Shown in pieces: positions 56,941 through 64,000 of a stretch of 64,000 bases of DNA. Where the stretch lies: positions 1,922,001 through 1,986,000 of the forward strand of contig BLAA01000001.1 of NCBI GenBank assembly GCA_017312345.1. Direction: 5' to 3'. A model generated the notes under the pieces. The model searched no databases. It was not told where the DNA came from and was given only the letters and a program-made list of their open reading frames with translations. The stretch comes from Candidatus Denitrolinea symbiosum. Lineage in GTDB: Bacteria > Chloroflexota > Anaerolineae > Anaerolineales > Villigracilaceae. The position numbers were made by a program, and so were the translations under genes. The first letter of the stretch is position 1. Each line of letters starts with the position of its first letter.

Positions 56941-58074
56941 TTATTTGACGAGCGACGCGGGATCGACGCCGGCCGCTTTGAGGACGGCGATGAAGCCGTC
57001 GTAGGTGTTGGCTTCAACTTTTGTCAAGGAGTCGTAGTTGTACAGGCTCTTGAGGATGGCCTTGCCGCCGGGATCCTGCGCCATGGCGAGCATGCCTTCG
57101 ATAATGATAGCCTGCAGTTTCGGGTCCAGATTCTTGATGAACTGCATACCGTCGTTCGGGATCTTGTCGGTGACGGCGAACGGCATCACCTTCTGGGCGA
57201 TGTCGGGATAGGTCGCCGCCAGGTTGGCGGAACTGTCGGTCAGCACGTCAACGTACGTCACGCCCGCGTCGCAGTCGCCCTTGTACACGGCGATTGCCAC
57301 GTTGTTGTGAGAGCCAGCCATCTGCACGGCTTTGAAGTCGGTGTCCGAATCGATGCCGTTGGCTTTGAGGACGATGTTCGGGATGATGTAGCCGGAGGCG
57401 GAGTTCGGGTCGACGAAGCAGAAGGTCTTGTCCTTCAGGTCGGCGAAGCTCTTGATGCCGGAGTCGACGTTGGCGATGAACTGTCCCTTGTAGAACGGCG
57501 CGGGCGTGCCGGCCATGTCTTTGTCGGGATCCACGGCGTTTGTGTTGTATTTGCGGATCGCGAGCAGGACGGGGAACACTTCATACTTCGACTGGGCAAG
57601 CACGGCGGAGAAGGTGTTGAGGAAACCAACGTGAGCCTTCTCTGCGCCCATGGCCTCGATGGAGGCGGCAAAGCTGGTGCCAACTTCTTCCTTGAAGACG
57701 AGGCCGGTCATCTGGCTCAGGCATTCGGCGATGGCGCCGCCGGCCTTGGCGATCTTACCGGTGTCGCCGGACGGAACGAAGGTGATGACGATGGGGTTCT
57801 CGGCGGAACCGAGTTCGCCGGCCGCGGGAGCCGCGGGCGCGTCCGCCAGTTTATCGCAGACGGGAGGCGGAGGCGGGGTGTTGGTCGGCGGGACGGCCGT
57901 GGGAGCCTCGGTGGGCGGCGCTTCAGTGGGAGCCTCGGTGGGCGGCGCTTCGGTGGGGGCTTTGGTGGGCGGCTCGGTGGGAGCGGCGGTCGGCGTTGCG
58001 GCGGGCCCGCAGGCGGAAAGCGCCAGAGCCAACACCACGAGCAGGGCGAACAGGATAGAAATTCGCTTGGTCAT
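56941..58074 (-). CDS. phnD: Phosphonate-type ABC transporter binding lipoprotein PhnD
   Basis: A 377-residue lipoprotein: signal ILFALLVVLALALSAC-G. A tandem linker of PTEAPPTEA-type units covers residues about 25-70. The PhnD domain follows (VITFVPSGDTGKIAKAGG, AHVGFLNTFSAVLA, and DLKDKTFCFVDPNSASGYIIP). The GYIIPN motif is usual for PhnD/PtxB. The DNA of the linker is a short tandem repeat and may vary in length. First gene of phnD-phnC-phnE. Confidence 0.94.
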   Translation of the reverse strand: MTKRISILFALLVVLALALSACGPAATPTAAPTEPPTKAPTEAPPTEAPTEAPPTEAPTAVPPTNTPPPPPVCDKLADAPAAPAAGELGSAENPIVITFVPSGDTGKIAKAGGAIAECLSQMTGLVFKEEVGTSFAASIEAMGAEKAHVGFLNTFSAVLAQSKYEVFPVLLAIRKYNTNAVDPDKDMAGTPAPFYKGQFIANVDSGIKSFADLKDKTFCFVDPNSASGYIIPNIVLKANGIDSDTDFKAVQMAGSHNNVAIAVYKGDCDAGVTYVDVLTDSSANLAATYPDIAQKVMPFAVTDKIPNDGMQFIKNLDPKLQAIIIEGMLAMAQDPGGKAILKSLYNYDSLTKVEANTYDGFIAVLKAAGVDPASLVK

Positions 58075-58197
58075 TGGATTCTTCTCCTCTGAGAGAATAA
58101 AGATTTGCAGGGACGCCCCTGCACAATGAATTGATGATAGCGCGTTTTCGGAGTCAGTGCAAGTGGTACTGGTCTGACAATCGCCTTAAAATTTCGA

Positions 58198-59241
58198 TCA
58201 TCTTACGAGTTCGGTTAACAATAATCCCGATTTGTCAAGGAGGCTGCGGAGGGGATTGTAGAGCGTGTCGTCCGCCAGTTTGAACCCGTCAACCTGGAAG
58301 GCGTCGCGCAGGGCGGCGTTCCCCTCCTCGGTCTGGATCATGGACAGGAAAGCCGCGCTGACGCTCACGCGCATTTCGTCGGGCAGCGACTGCGCGTAGA
58401 CGATTCCGTCGAACGGGACGACGGCTTCCGTCTTCCAGACGATTGCCACCTTTTCGGCCGCGTCGCCGTAGCCCGAGGCGATGAAGACGCGCGCGTCGGC
58501 GATGGTCGCGCCGAACTGACAGACGAGTCCCTGGCTGTCCTGGTAGAGCGATTTGACGACGGTGGCGTGTCCCTGCACGAACGCGCCCGGACGCGTCGCG
58601 ATCCCGTTTTCGTTGAGGATGCCGAGCGGGAGGACGTAGCCCGTCGCGGAGTAGGGATCCGTCCAGCAGGGTTTTTTGTCCGCGAATTGTTTCAGCGCGG
58701 TGGACGCGTCCGCGAGGTTGGCGCCGGTTTCCTCGTCGTAGTATTGCGTGAAGACGCGGTCCTCGATCATCTTGCGGTTGACGAGAAATTGCGCCGCGCT
58801 CATGTCCTGGCCGAGGACGATAGTGGCGAGGGCGATGTCGGCGCGGGCCTTCTCGTGCGCGAGGATGTAGGCGAAGGGCGGCAGCATGGCGATGTGGACG
58901 CGTCCCTCGGCGAGCGCGGCGATCACTTCCTTGTAGGTGGCGGGCGCGTAGGGGACGACGACGAGTCCCGTCATTTGCGAGAGTTGCGCGGCCACGTCGC
59001 GCGCGGAGTCAGGGATGGCCTGCTCGCGGGAGGGGACCAGCGCGAGGACGATGGGATTCTCGGCGGCGCCGAGGGGGATATCCGGCTGGGGCGTGGGAAG
59101 CGCCGTTTGGGTCGCGGCCGCTGTGGGCGTCGGGGTGGATGCGGGGATCGTCGTCGGCGAGGGCGCGGCGGTTTGCGCGTCGGGTAAATTGCAGGCGGTC
59201 AACGCCAGGGCGAGGAGAAGGAGGAGGCGGAGTCGGGTCAT
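58198..59241 (-). CDS. Second PhnD-like binding lipoprotein
   Basis: A 347-residue lipoprotein: signal LLLLLALALTAC-N, a Pro/Thr-rich linker, and a PhnD-type domain (PIVLALVPSREQAIPDSA, IAMLPPFAYILAHE, and PCWTDPYSATGYVLPLG). It is about as similar in layout to the first PhnD as expected for a paralogue with a different ligand. It lies about 120 nt upstream of phnD in the same direction, so may share the permease. Confidence 0.92.
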   Translation of the reverse strand: MTRLRLLLLLALALTACNLPDAQTAAPSPTTIPASTPTPTAAATQTALPTPQPDIPLGAAENPIVLALVPSREQAIPDSARDVAAQLSQMTGLVVVPYAPATYKEVIAALAEGRVHIAMLPPFAYILAHEKARADIALATIVLGQDMSAAQFLVNRKMIEDRVFTQYYDEETGANLADASTALKQFADKKPCWTDPYSATGYVLPLGILNENGIATRPGAFVQGHATVVKSLYQDSQGLVCQFGATIADARVFIASGYGDAAEKVAIVWKTEAVVPFDGIVYAQSLPDEMRVSVSAAFLSMIQTEEGNAALRDAFQVDGFKLADDTLYNPLRSLLDKSGLLLTELVR

Positions 59242-59251
59242 GGTTAAAAAG

Positions 59252-59282
59252 CAGTAGAGCGGGATTATATCCCGCTCTACTG
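59252..59282 (-). terminator. Terminator after the DUF4349 gene
   Basis: CAGTAGAGCGGGA-TTATA-TCCCGCTCTACTG, 8 nt beyond the stop codon, with an A-run on the plus left flank that gives U's on the minus strand (TTTTTAACC). Confidence 0.85.
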
Positions 59283-59289
59283 GAAGATG

Positions 59290-60228
59290 TTATTTCTCTT
59301 CCCTGGGCGCTTGCGCGGTTTTGCGTTTGCGCGATTTGCGGACGGCGCGCACGATCAACCAGAGGGGCAGACCGAAGACGAGCGCAATGACAAGCAGGGC
59401 GGGGATGATGTTGACGACGAAGACGATGAGGAAGTGCGTGAAGCCTTGCAGGAAGTGGAGGAGATTCTGCACGGCGTCGCGCGTCCAGCCTTGCAGTTTC
59501 CAGCCGCCGACCTCGATGGGTTGGACGGTCTCCTCGGCGATGAGGCGCACGCTGACGGCCGAGAGCGCGGCGGATTCTTCGTAGTACTTCATCTGGCCTT
59601 TGATGGATTCGATCTGCCCGCGGATGGAGGTGAGCTGGTTGAAGACGTTCAGCACGTCTTCGGTCTTCTCGGCCTTGCTCATGATCTCCATCAGTTGTTT
59701 TTCTGCGGCTTCGAGATTCTTGAGCTGCGACGCGAGGTCCACGTATTCGCTGGTGACGTCCTGCCCGCTGACGTTTTCGCTGCGGACTTCGACCGCGTCC
59801 TTTTTGATGGCGGCCAGCGCCTCGTCCAGTTTGTCGGCGGAGACGCGGATCGTCACGCTCGCTTCGGGGACGGGCGTCCCGTCGGATTTGTAGGATTGGT
59901 ACAGGTTGGACGAGACGACGAATCCGCCCATCGTTTGGGCGAGTTGGGCGATGGCGGTCATCGAGGCTTCGGGGTTTTTGACGACGATGGCGAGGTCCGC
60001 GTTCTTGACGACCATGCGCTGAACGGAGTTCGCGTTGCCTCCGCCGGCGGCTTTGTCCGGCGCGTAGGCAACGGACGTAGCCATGGGCATTGAGGGGAGC
60101 GGCGCTTCCTGCAAGGCCATGCCGTCGTCCACGCGAAAGAATTCGGCGGGAGTCGGCGCGGCCGCCTTGGCGCCGCAGGCGGCCAGCAGAAGCGCGGCGA
60201 TCATGGTGATGAACAGGGTGCGTTTCAT
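59290..60228 (-). CDS. DUF4349-domain lipoprotein
   Basis: A 312-residue lipoprotein (LFITMIAALLLAAC-G). The DUF4349 domain spans about 70-265: RMVVKNADLAIVVKNPEASM, GGFVVSSNLYQSY, ASVTIRVSADKLDEALAAI, a central coiled coil (LASQLKNLEAAEKQLMEIMSKAEKTEDVL..., split) and a C-terminal helix (LLVIALVFGLPLWLIVRAV). Function of this domain is unknown; the layout suggests a periplasm-facing scaffold anchored at both ends. Confidence 0.92.
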   Translation of the reverse strand: MKRTLFITMIAALLLAACGAKAAAPTPAEFFRVDDGMALQEAPLPSMPMATSVAYAPDKAAGGGNANSVQRMVVKNADLAIVVKNPEASMTAIAQLAQTMGGFVVSSNLYQSYKSDGTPVPEASVTIRVSADKLDEALAAIKKDAVEVRSENVSGQDVTSEYVDLASQLKNLEAAEKQLMEIMSKAEKTEDVLNVFNQLTSIRGQIESIKGQMKYYEESAALSAVSVRLIAEETVQPIEVGGWKLQGWTRDAVQNLLHFLQGFTHFLIVFVVNIIPALLVIALVFGLPLWLIVRAVRKSRKRKTAQAPREEK

Positions 60229-60310
60229 TTTCTTCTTCTCCTTTTATTTGGCGGTTTCTTGCCCAAAGGACGAAAGGCTCCTATTAAAAGTTCCTCGTCA
60301 GGCGCCGGGC

Positions 60311-61042
60311 TTACCAGCCCTCCCCGATCCGCAGGGCGTGTTTCTCGGGCAGTCCCAGGGCGCGGATGCGTTTCTGCACGGCGGGGATATCGTAACCCAC
60401 GCGGCGCGGCTCCCAGGTCCGCGCTTCGGGATCGAAGATGGCGTACGCGGCGCGCGGATCGCGGTCGCGCGGCTGTCCCACCGAGCCGGGGTTGAAGATG
60501 GCGCGCGGCTTCATGTGCAGCGCGACCCCCGCGCGCGGCGTTTCCATTGTGACCCGGTTCTTCTCCTCGTTGAATTGGAACAGCCCCTGCAAATGCGTAT
60601 GCCCCACAAAACAGAAGGGCGTTTCGAAATGATCGAAATTCAAGCGCGCCGCCAGCGTGTTCAACATATATTCCCAAATGGGATCGCGCGGCGAACCGTG
60701 CGCCAGCGTGGCCTCGCCGAGGGTCTGCGCGTTTTCGGGCAGCGAGCGCAGGAAGTCCACGTTATCGGCGCTCATCACGCGCGACTGCATATCCAGCGAG
60801 CGCCGCGCCTCGCCGTTGAACGCCGAAAGCGGCATCCGTCCCAGCATGGCGACGTCGTGATTTCCCAGCAGGCAGGTCAGGTTGGGCAGCGCGCGCACTG
60901 TGTCCACGCACAGGTTCGGGTCGGGGCCATAGCCCACAATATCGCCAAGACACCAGGCCGCGTCCACCGCGCCCGCGTCGGCAAGCACGGCTTCGAGAGC
61001 TTCATAGTTCGCATGAATATCCGAGATGACGAGGATTCGCAT
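60311..61042 (-). CDS. Calcineurin-like metallophosphoesterase (YfcE/MJ0936 type)
   Basis: A 243-residue enzyme with the metallophosphatase motifs SDIHANYEALEAVL, LGDIVGYGPDP, LGNHDVAML, LAHGSPRDPIWEYM and FVGHTHLQGLF followed by NPGSVGQPRDRDPRAAYAIFD. Substrate is not evident. Its ATG overlaps the coaBC stop by one base (TAATG), indicating translational coupling. Confidence 0.94.
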   Translation of the reverse strand: MRILVISDIHANYEALEAVLADAGAVDAAWCLGDIVGYGPDPNLCVDTVRALPNLTCLLGNHDVAMLGRMPLSAFNGEARRSLDMQSRVMSADNVDFLRSLPENAQTLGEATLAHGSPRDPIWEYMLNTLAARLNFDHFETPFCFVGHTHLQGLFQFNEEKNRVTMETPRAGVALHMKPRAIFNPGSVGQPRDRDPRAAYAIFDPEARTWEPRRVGYDIPAVQKRIRALGLPEKHALRIGEGW

Positions 61043-62280
61043 TACGTCTCCAGCAGCGCGGCCAGGCGCGCGATGATGGTCTCCGCCACTTCCACCTTGC
61101 TCATCAGCGGCAGGCTTTCCTGCTTTCCGTTTTCGAATAATAAAGTGACTCGATTGGTCTCGACTTCGAACCCCGCGTCGGACGCGGAGATGTCGTTGGC
61201 GACGATCAAGTCCAGGTCTTTGGATTTCAATTTTTCGGACGCGTTCGCCAGCAGGTTTTGACTCTCCGCCGCGAATCCCACCGTGACTTTGGGACGCTTC
61301 TTCTTCGACCCTTCGACTTCGCTCAGGGCAAGCCTTTGGCGGGCTACCGCTTCGAGGATGTCTTCCGTCGCTTCGAGTTCCACCTGCGGAATCCCGTCCC
61401 GTTTCTTCATCTTGTTCCCCGCCGCGTTCTTCGGGCGGAAGTCTGCCACCGCCGCGGCCATGATGAGCGCGTCCGCTTTTGCGGATTCCGCGAGGACGGC
61501 TTCCAGCATTTGGCGCGCCGTCTCCACGCGGATGACTTTCGCGCCGACGGGCGCAGTCAACGCGGCGGGCGTGGAGATCAGCGTCACTTGCGCGCCCGCG
61601 TCCAGCGCGGCCTGGGCGAGGGCGTAGCCCTGCCTGCCCGACGAGCGATTCGTCAGCACGCGGACGGGGTCGAGCGGCTCCTGCGTCCCGCCCGCGGAGA
61701 CGACCACCGATCTCCCCGCGAGCGCGCCAGACCGTCCCAGCACGAGGCGGAGATGGCCGAAAATTTCGGCTGGCTCGGCCATGCGTCCCCGACCGACCAG
61801 GCCCGAGGCGAGGCGTCCCTCCGCAGGTCCGATGACCGACGCGCCGCGTTCGAGGAGAATCGTCAGGTTGGTTTGAGTCGCGGGCGAGTCGAACATCCCG
61901 CCGTCCATCGCGGGGGCGAGGACGAGCGGACTGCGGTTCGCCAGCGCGGCAATTGTCAGCAAATTGTCCGCGAGGCCGTGCGCCAGTTTGGCGAGGGTGT
62001 TGGCGGTGCAGGGCGCGATGACGAGCGCGTCCGCCCGATGCGCCAGCCCGACGTGGAGGACGTGCGCTTCGCCGCCCCACAGGTCGGAGTCGGTGAAGGC
62101 GCGGCGACCCGTCACCGATTGGAAGGTGAGCGGCGTGACGAATTTTTCCGCGCCCGCGGTGAGGATCACATCCACTTGCGCGCCCGCCTGCGTCAGTTTG
62201 GAGGCGAGGTCGGCGGCTTTGTACGCGGCGATCGAACCCGTGACGCCGAGCAGGATGCGTTTGTCGGTGAAGACGGACAT
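61042..62280 (-). CDS. coaBC: Bifunctional phosphopantothenoylcysteine decarboxylase/synthetase CoaBC
   Basis: A 412-residue enzyme for steps 2-3 from pantothenate to CoA. The CoaC half has ILLGVTGSIAAYKAADLASKL, the active-site His-bearing part (TFQSVTGRRAF, and VLHVGLAHRADALVIAPCTANTLAK, split) and PAMDGGMFDSP; the CoaB half has SAGGTQEPLDPVRVLTNRSSGRQG (split) and AAAVADFRPKNAA. About residues 315-325 read RLALSEVEG, a peptide typical of a widespread DNA repeat and absent from canonical CoaB; it lies in the loop before KVTVGFAAES. The frame stays open, so the enzyme may still be active. Confidence 0.95.
   Translation of the reverse strand: MSVFTDKRILLGVTGSIAAYKAADLASKLTQAGAQVDVILTAGAEKFVTPLTFQSVTGRRAFTDSDLWGGEAHVLHVGLAHRADALVIAPCTANTLAKLAHGLADNLLTIAALANRSPLVLAPAMDGGMFDSPATQTNLTILLERGASVIGPAEGRLASGLVGRGRMAEPAEIFGHLRLVLGRSGALAGRSVVVSAGGTQEPLDPVRVLTNRSSGRQGYALAQAALDAGAQVTLISTPAALTAPVGAKVIRVETARQMLEAVLAESAKADALIMAAAVADFRPKNAAGNKMKKRDGIPQVELEATEDILEAVARQRLALSEVEGSKKKRPKVTVGFAAESQNLLANASEKLKSKDLDLIVANDISASDAGFEVETNRVTLLFENGKQESLPLMSKVEVAETIIARLAALLET
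61309..61338. repeat. Intragenic repeat element in coaBC (LSEVEG type)
   Basis: The plus strand has CCTTCGACTTCGCTCAGGG, the hallmark of a dispersed repeat that reads LSEVEG in one frame. It is inserted in frame in coaBC between two conserved blocks. Confidence 0.65.
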
Positions 62281-62415
62281 GCCCTGATTATACTTCTGGA
62301 AGTTAGGAGGCGGCGCACGGGAATTGGTACACGGATGTCACGGACAAGAGAGATTGACGCGGATTTTTTTTATCCGTGTCAATCCGTCAAATCCGCGTAA
62401 CCCTTGTACGAAACG

Positions 62416-62574
62416 TCAATAAAACGCCGCGTCGTAGCCATTCATCTCATCTCCTTCGTAGATGAACTTTGCCGAGAAGAATTTTCCCGCGCGGATGTCG
62501 TTCTCCTTTTTGACGCGGTGGAGCATGAGGGTGTGATTATTGTGGTGAAGGTAGCAGAGGGTGGCGAGGAGCAT
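62416..62574 (-). pseudogene. Nudix hydrolase remnant with internal deletion
   Basis: A 52-codon frame reads MLLATLCYLHHNNHTLMLHR and VKKENDI, the N-terminus of an 8-oxo-dGTP-type Nudix protein, then jumps to AGKFFSAKFIYEGDEMNGYD and AAFY, its usual C-terminal end. The roughly 100 residues between, with the whole Nudix box, are missing while the frame is kept. The start is 8 nt after the PEBP gene stop. It cannot be a functional hydrolase. Confidence 0.75.
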
Positions 62575-62582
62575 GGGCTGGG

Positions 62583-63149
62583 TTATTTGCTAAACGTCCC
62601 CATCAACTCGACTTGCGCCAGGATGTGACCTTCCATCGCAGCGAGCAGGGATTTCTTGTCCGCGCTGGACGAGAGATTCAACGTCGCGTCGAGCGCGTAG
62701 AGTTTGAAGAAGTAACGATGCGTACCCGAGGGCGGGCAGGGACCGCCGTAGCCGCCGCGTCCCCATGAATTGACGCCAGAGACGGTCGGCGCGGCGGGCT
62801 GGAAGTTTTCCGCCAGCGAGCGCGTCGAGTCGGACAGGTTGAACAACACCCAATGCACCCACGTTCCCATCGGCGCGTCGGGATCGTCCATGACGAGCGC
62901 GAAGGAGCGCGTCCCAGCGGGCGGTTCGTCCCACGCGAGCGCGGGGGAAACGTCCTCGCCCTTGCAGGAAAATTTCGGCGGGATGGGCTGGCCTTGCGCG
63001 AAGGCGGGACTGGTCAGTTTCATGGTTGACTCCATTTCTTCAAAAGACGTTTCCTCGGGCGGACCGAGGAGATACAACGCGAGACAGCCGATCAACACGA
63101 AAACGAGCGGCGAGACGACCAGGAGCCAAAAACGATGATCCCGTTTCAT
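62583..63149 (-). CDS. PEBP/YbhB-family protein, membrane anchored
   Basis: A 188-residue protein: an N-terminal membrane anchor (FWLLVVSPLVFVLIGCLALYL, in halves) then a YbhB/Raf-kinase-inhibitor-like domain (LTSPAFAQGQPIPPKFSCKGEDVSPALAW - core; SFALVMDDPDAPMGTWVHWV; GGYGGPCPPSGTHRYFF). The ligand-binding D-P-D-A and G-P-x-P-P-x-G-x-H motifs are intact. Function in bacteria is poorly known. Confidence 0.93.
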   Translation of the reverse strand: MKRDHRFWLLVVSPLVFVLIGCLALYLLGPPEETSFEEMESTMKLTSPAFAQGQPIPPKFSCKGEDVSPALAWDEPPAGTRSFALVMDDPDAPMGTWVHWVLFNLSDSTRSLAENFQPAAPTVSGVNSWGRGGYGGPCPPSGTHRYFFKLYALDATLNLSSSADKKSLLAAMEGHILAQVELMGTFSK

Positions 63150-63156
63150 GGGCGCG

Positions 63157-64000
63157 TCACAGGTCTTCCCGCGTCGTCCCCTCGAACTCGAGGATGTAAT
63201 CGGCTCCGTAGGCGCGGCTGGACGTTTGGAAGCCTGGCTTGAAAGCGCCAGCCAGGATTCGCCGCGCGATCGCGACGGTCGTGAGCATGGTGAGTTGGTA
63301 GCCTTCGGGGACTCGCTGTTTCGACGCGGCCATCGCCTCGCCGTCGGACGCTTCCGCCAGCATCAGGCTGAATCCGCTCGTCCGCTGCGCCTCGCTCGGA
63401 CCTTCGGGCTGGAACCGCAAAAACGACTGGAGCAGGCGCTTGACGGGTTTGTTATAGAGCAGCGGCCCGACGACGCGCATCGCCTTTAATCCGTTGATCG
63501 CCGCGGGCGGGACGTGCATGTAGACCTCGACATTCGGAATCCCCGTGCTGTGATACGCGGCGGACACGTCTCCCCAGCCGACGGAGACCAGCTTGATGGG
63601 ACCGCGTCCAAAATCGCGCTCCTCGACTCTCCACGCGGGCGGGACGGTGACGATCTTCCCCTCGCGGCGGACCCGTCCCGCGCGCTGCATGTTCTCGATG
63701 GCTGAGCGCGCCGTCCCGCGCGAGACGCCGCCGCCGACGCTGAGGATGAAAAGTTTGAGTTGCGTCGCGGAGGGGAGTCTCCGCTTGACGTGCGCGGCGA
63801 GGCAGTCGGACGGGACCACGTCGAATCCCGCGCCTGGGAGGAGCATCACGCCCGCGGCTTTGGCCTGCGCGTCGAGCGGCGCGATGGCTTCGAACTCTTC
63901 GATCTCGCCGCTGATGTCCACGTAATGCGCGCCCGTCCGCAGGCAGGACTCTACCATCGGCTTCCAGGTGTGGACGAATGGTCCCGCCGCGTGGACGACG
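63157..64000 (-). CDS. Saccharopine-dehydrogenase-like (trans-acting enoyl reductase family) protein, 5' end missing
   Basis: The gene runs off the right edge; 281 codons remain, the first reading VVHAAGPFVHTWKPMVESCLRTG - its core is AAGPFV, the end of the NADP-binding domain. Then HYVDISGEIEEFEAI and LLPGAGFDVVPSDCLA are family motifs. C-terminal region: GFSLMLAEASDGEAMAA, and YGADYILEFEGTTRE. Substrate is unknown; relatives include enoyl reductases for glycolipid synthesis. Its stop lies 7 nt before the PEBP gene start, so the two are co-transcribed. Confidence 0.88.
   Translation of the reverse strand, partial: VVHAAGPFVHTWKPMVESCLRTGAHYVDISGEIEEFEAIAPLDAQAKAAGVMLLPGAGFDVVPSDCLAAHVKRRLPSATQLKLFILSVGGGVSRGTARSAIENMQRAGRVRREGKIVTVPPAWRVEERDFGRGPIKLVSVGWGDVSAAYHSTGIPNVEVYMHVPPAAINGLKAMRVVGPLLYNKPVKRLLQSFLRFQPEGPSEAQRTSGFSLMLAEASDGEAMAASKQRVPEGYQLTMLTTVAIARRILAGAFKPGFQTSSRAYGADYILEFEGTTREDL

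Noticed and set aside
60311..62080. 589-codon reading upstream of the phosphoesterase
   Set aside because: The first 346 codons are a shifted frame of coaBC; the enzyme starts at 61042 with MRILVISDIH.

Overview
The window looks like one chromosomal contig from a GC-rich bacterium, most likely a Chloroflexota of the Anaerolineae type. That placement is an inference from gene content (lipoproteins with Pro/Thr-rich linkers, CSLREA/beta-helix surface protein, NrfD/octahaem respiratory module, tungsten aldehyde oxidoreductase, two-CW protein) and from the dispersed palindromic repeats; no rRNA is present to confirm it.

Region 1 (1-22.9 kb) is a complete type I-E CRISPR-Cas locus, all read on the minus strand: a small winged-helix gene, a WYL-regulator/Cas3 fusion, cas8e(cse1), cse2, cas7e, cas5e, cas6e, cas1, cas2, a very short leader, then an array of at least 208 repeats running to the left edge. 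By hand count I find 207 spacers, a nearly invariant repeat, and several pairs of spacers that are near-identical, overlapping or on opposite strands of the same target. The most unusual item is the 1227-residue protein that joins a DeoR-type HTH + WYL transcription regulator to an intact HD-DExH Cas3 in one reading frame.

Region 2 (22.9-28.3 kb) is a remodelled border: the first ~30 codons of a TIR-domain gene cut off by a decayed IS66 transposase, then a giant secreted beta-helix/Ig-like surface protein split by a one-base frameshift, and a C-terminal scrap of a second such protein.

Region 3 (28.3-64 kb) is housekeeping and metabolism: efp, a NERD-like membrane protein, plsX, tRNA-Leu(GAG), an SCP2 protein, a polar amino-acid ABC importer, an aldehyde:ferredoxin oxidoreductase, NAD(P)H-hydrate repair (nnrDE), an SPFH protein, XdhC, a quinone-linked NrfD/FeS/octahaem cytochrome operon with a two-CW protein, a NarX/NarL-like two-component operon, panB/panE, a glycosyltransferase, a lone receiver, UDP-glucose dehydrogenase, a methyltransferase, a phosphonate-type ABC importer with a fused double permease and two binding lipoproteins, a DUF4349 protein, a phosphoesterase, coaBC, a Nudix remnant, a PEBP-family protein and a saccharopine-dehydrogenase-like protein cut by the right edge. 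panB, panE and coaBC together cover three steps of the pantothenate/CoA route. Small palindromic repeats (core CCGAAAGTAGAACTTTCGG) are scattered between genes, and a related class of repeat has entered coaBC in frame.
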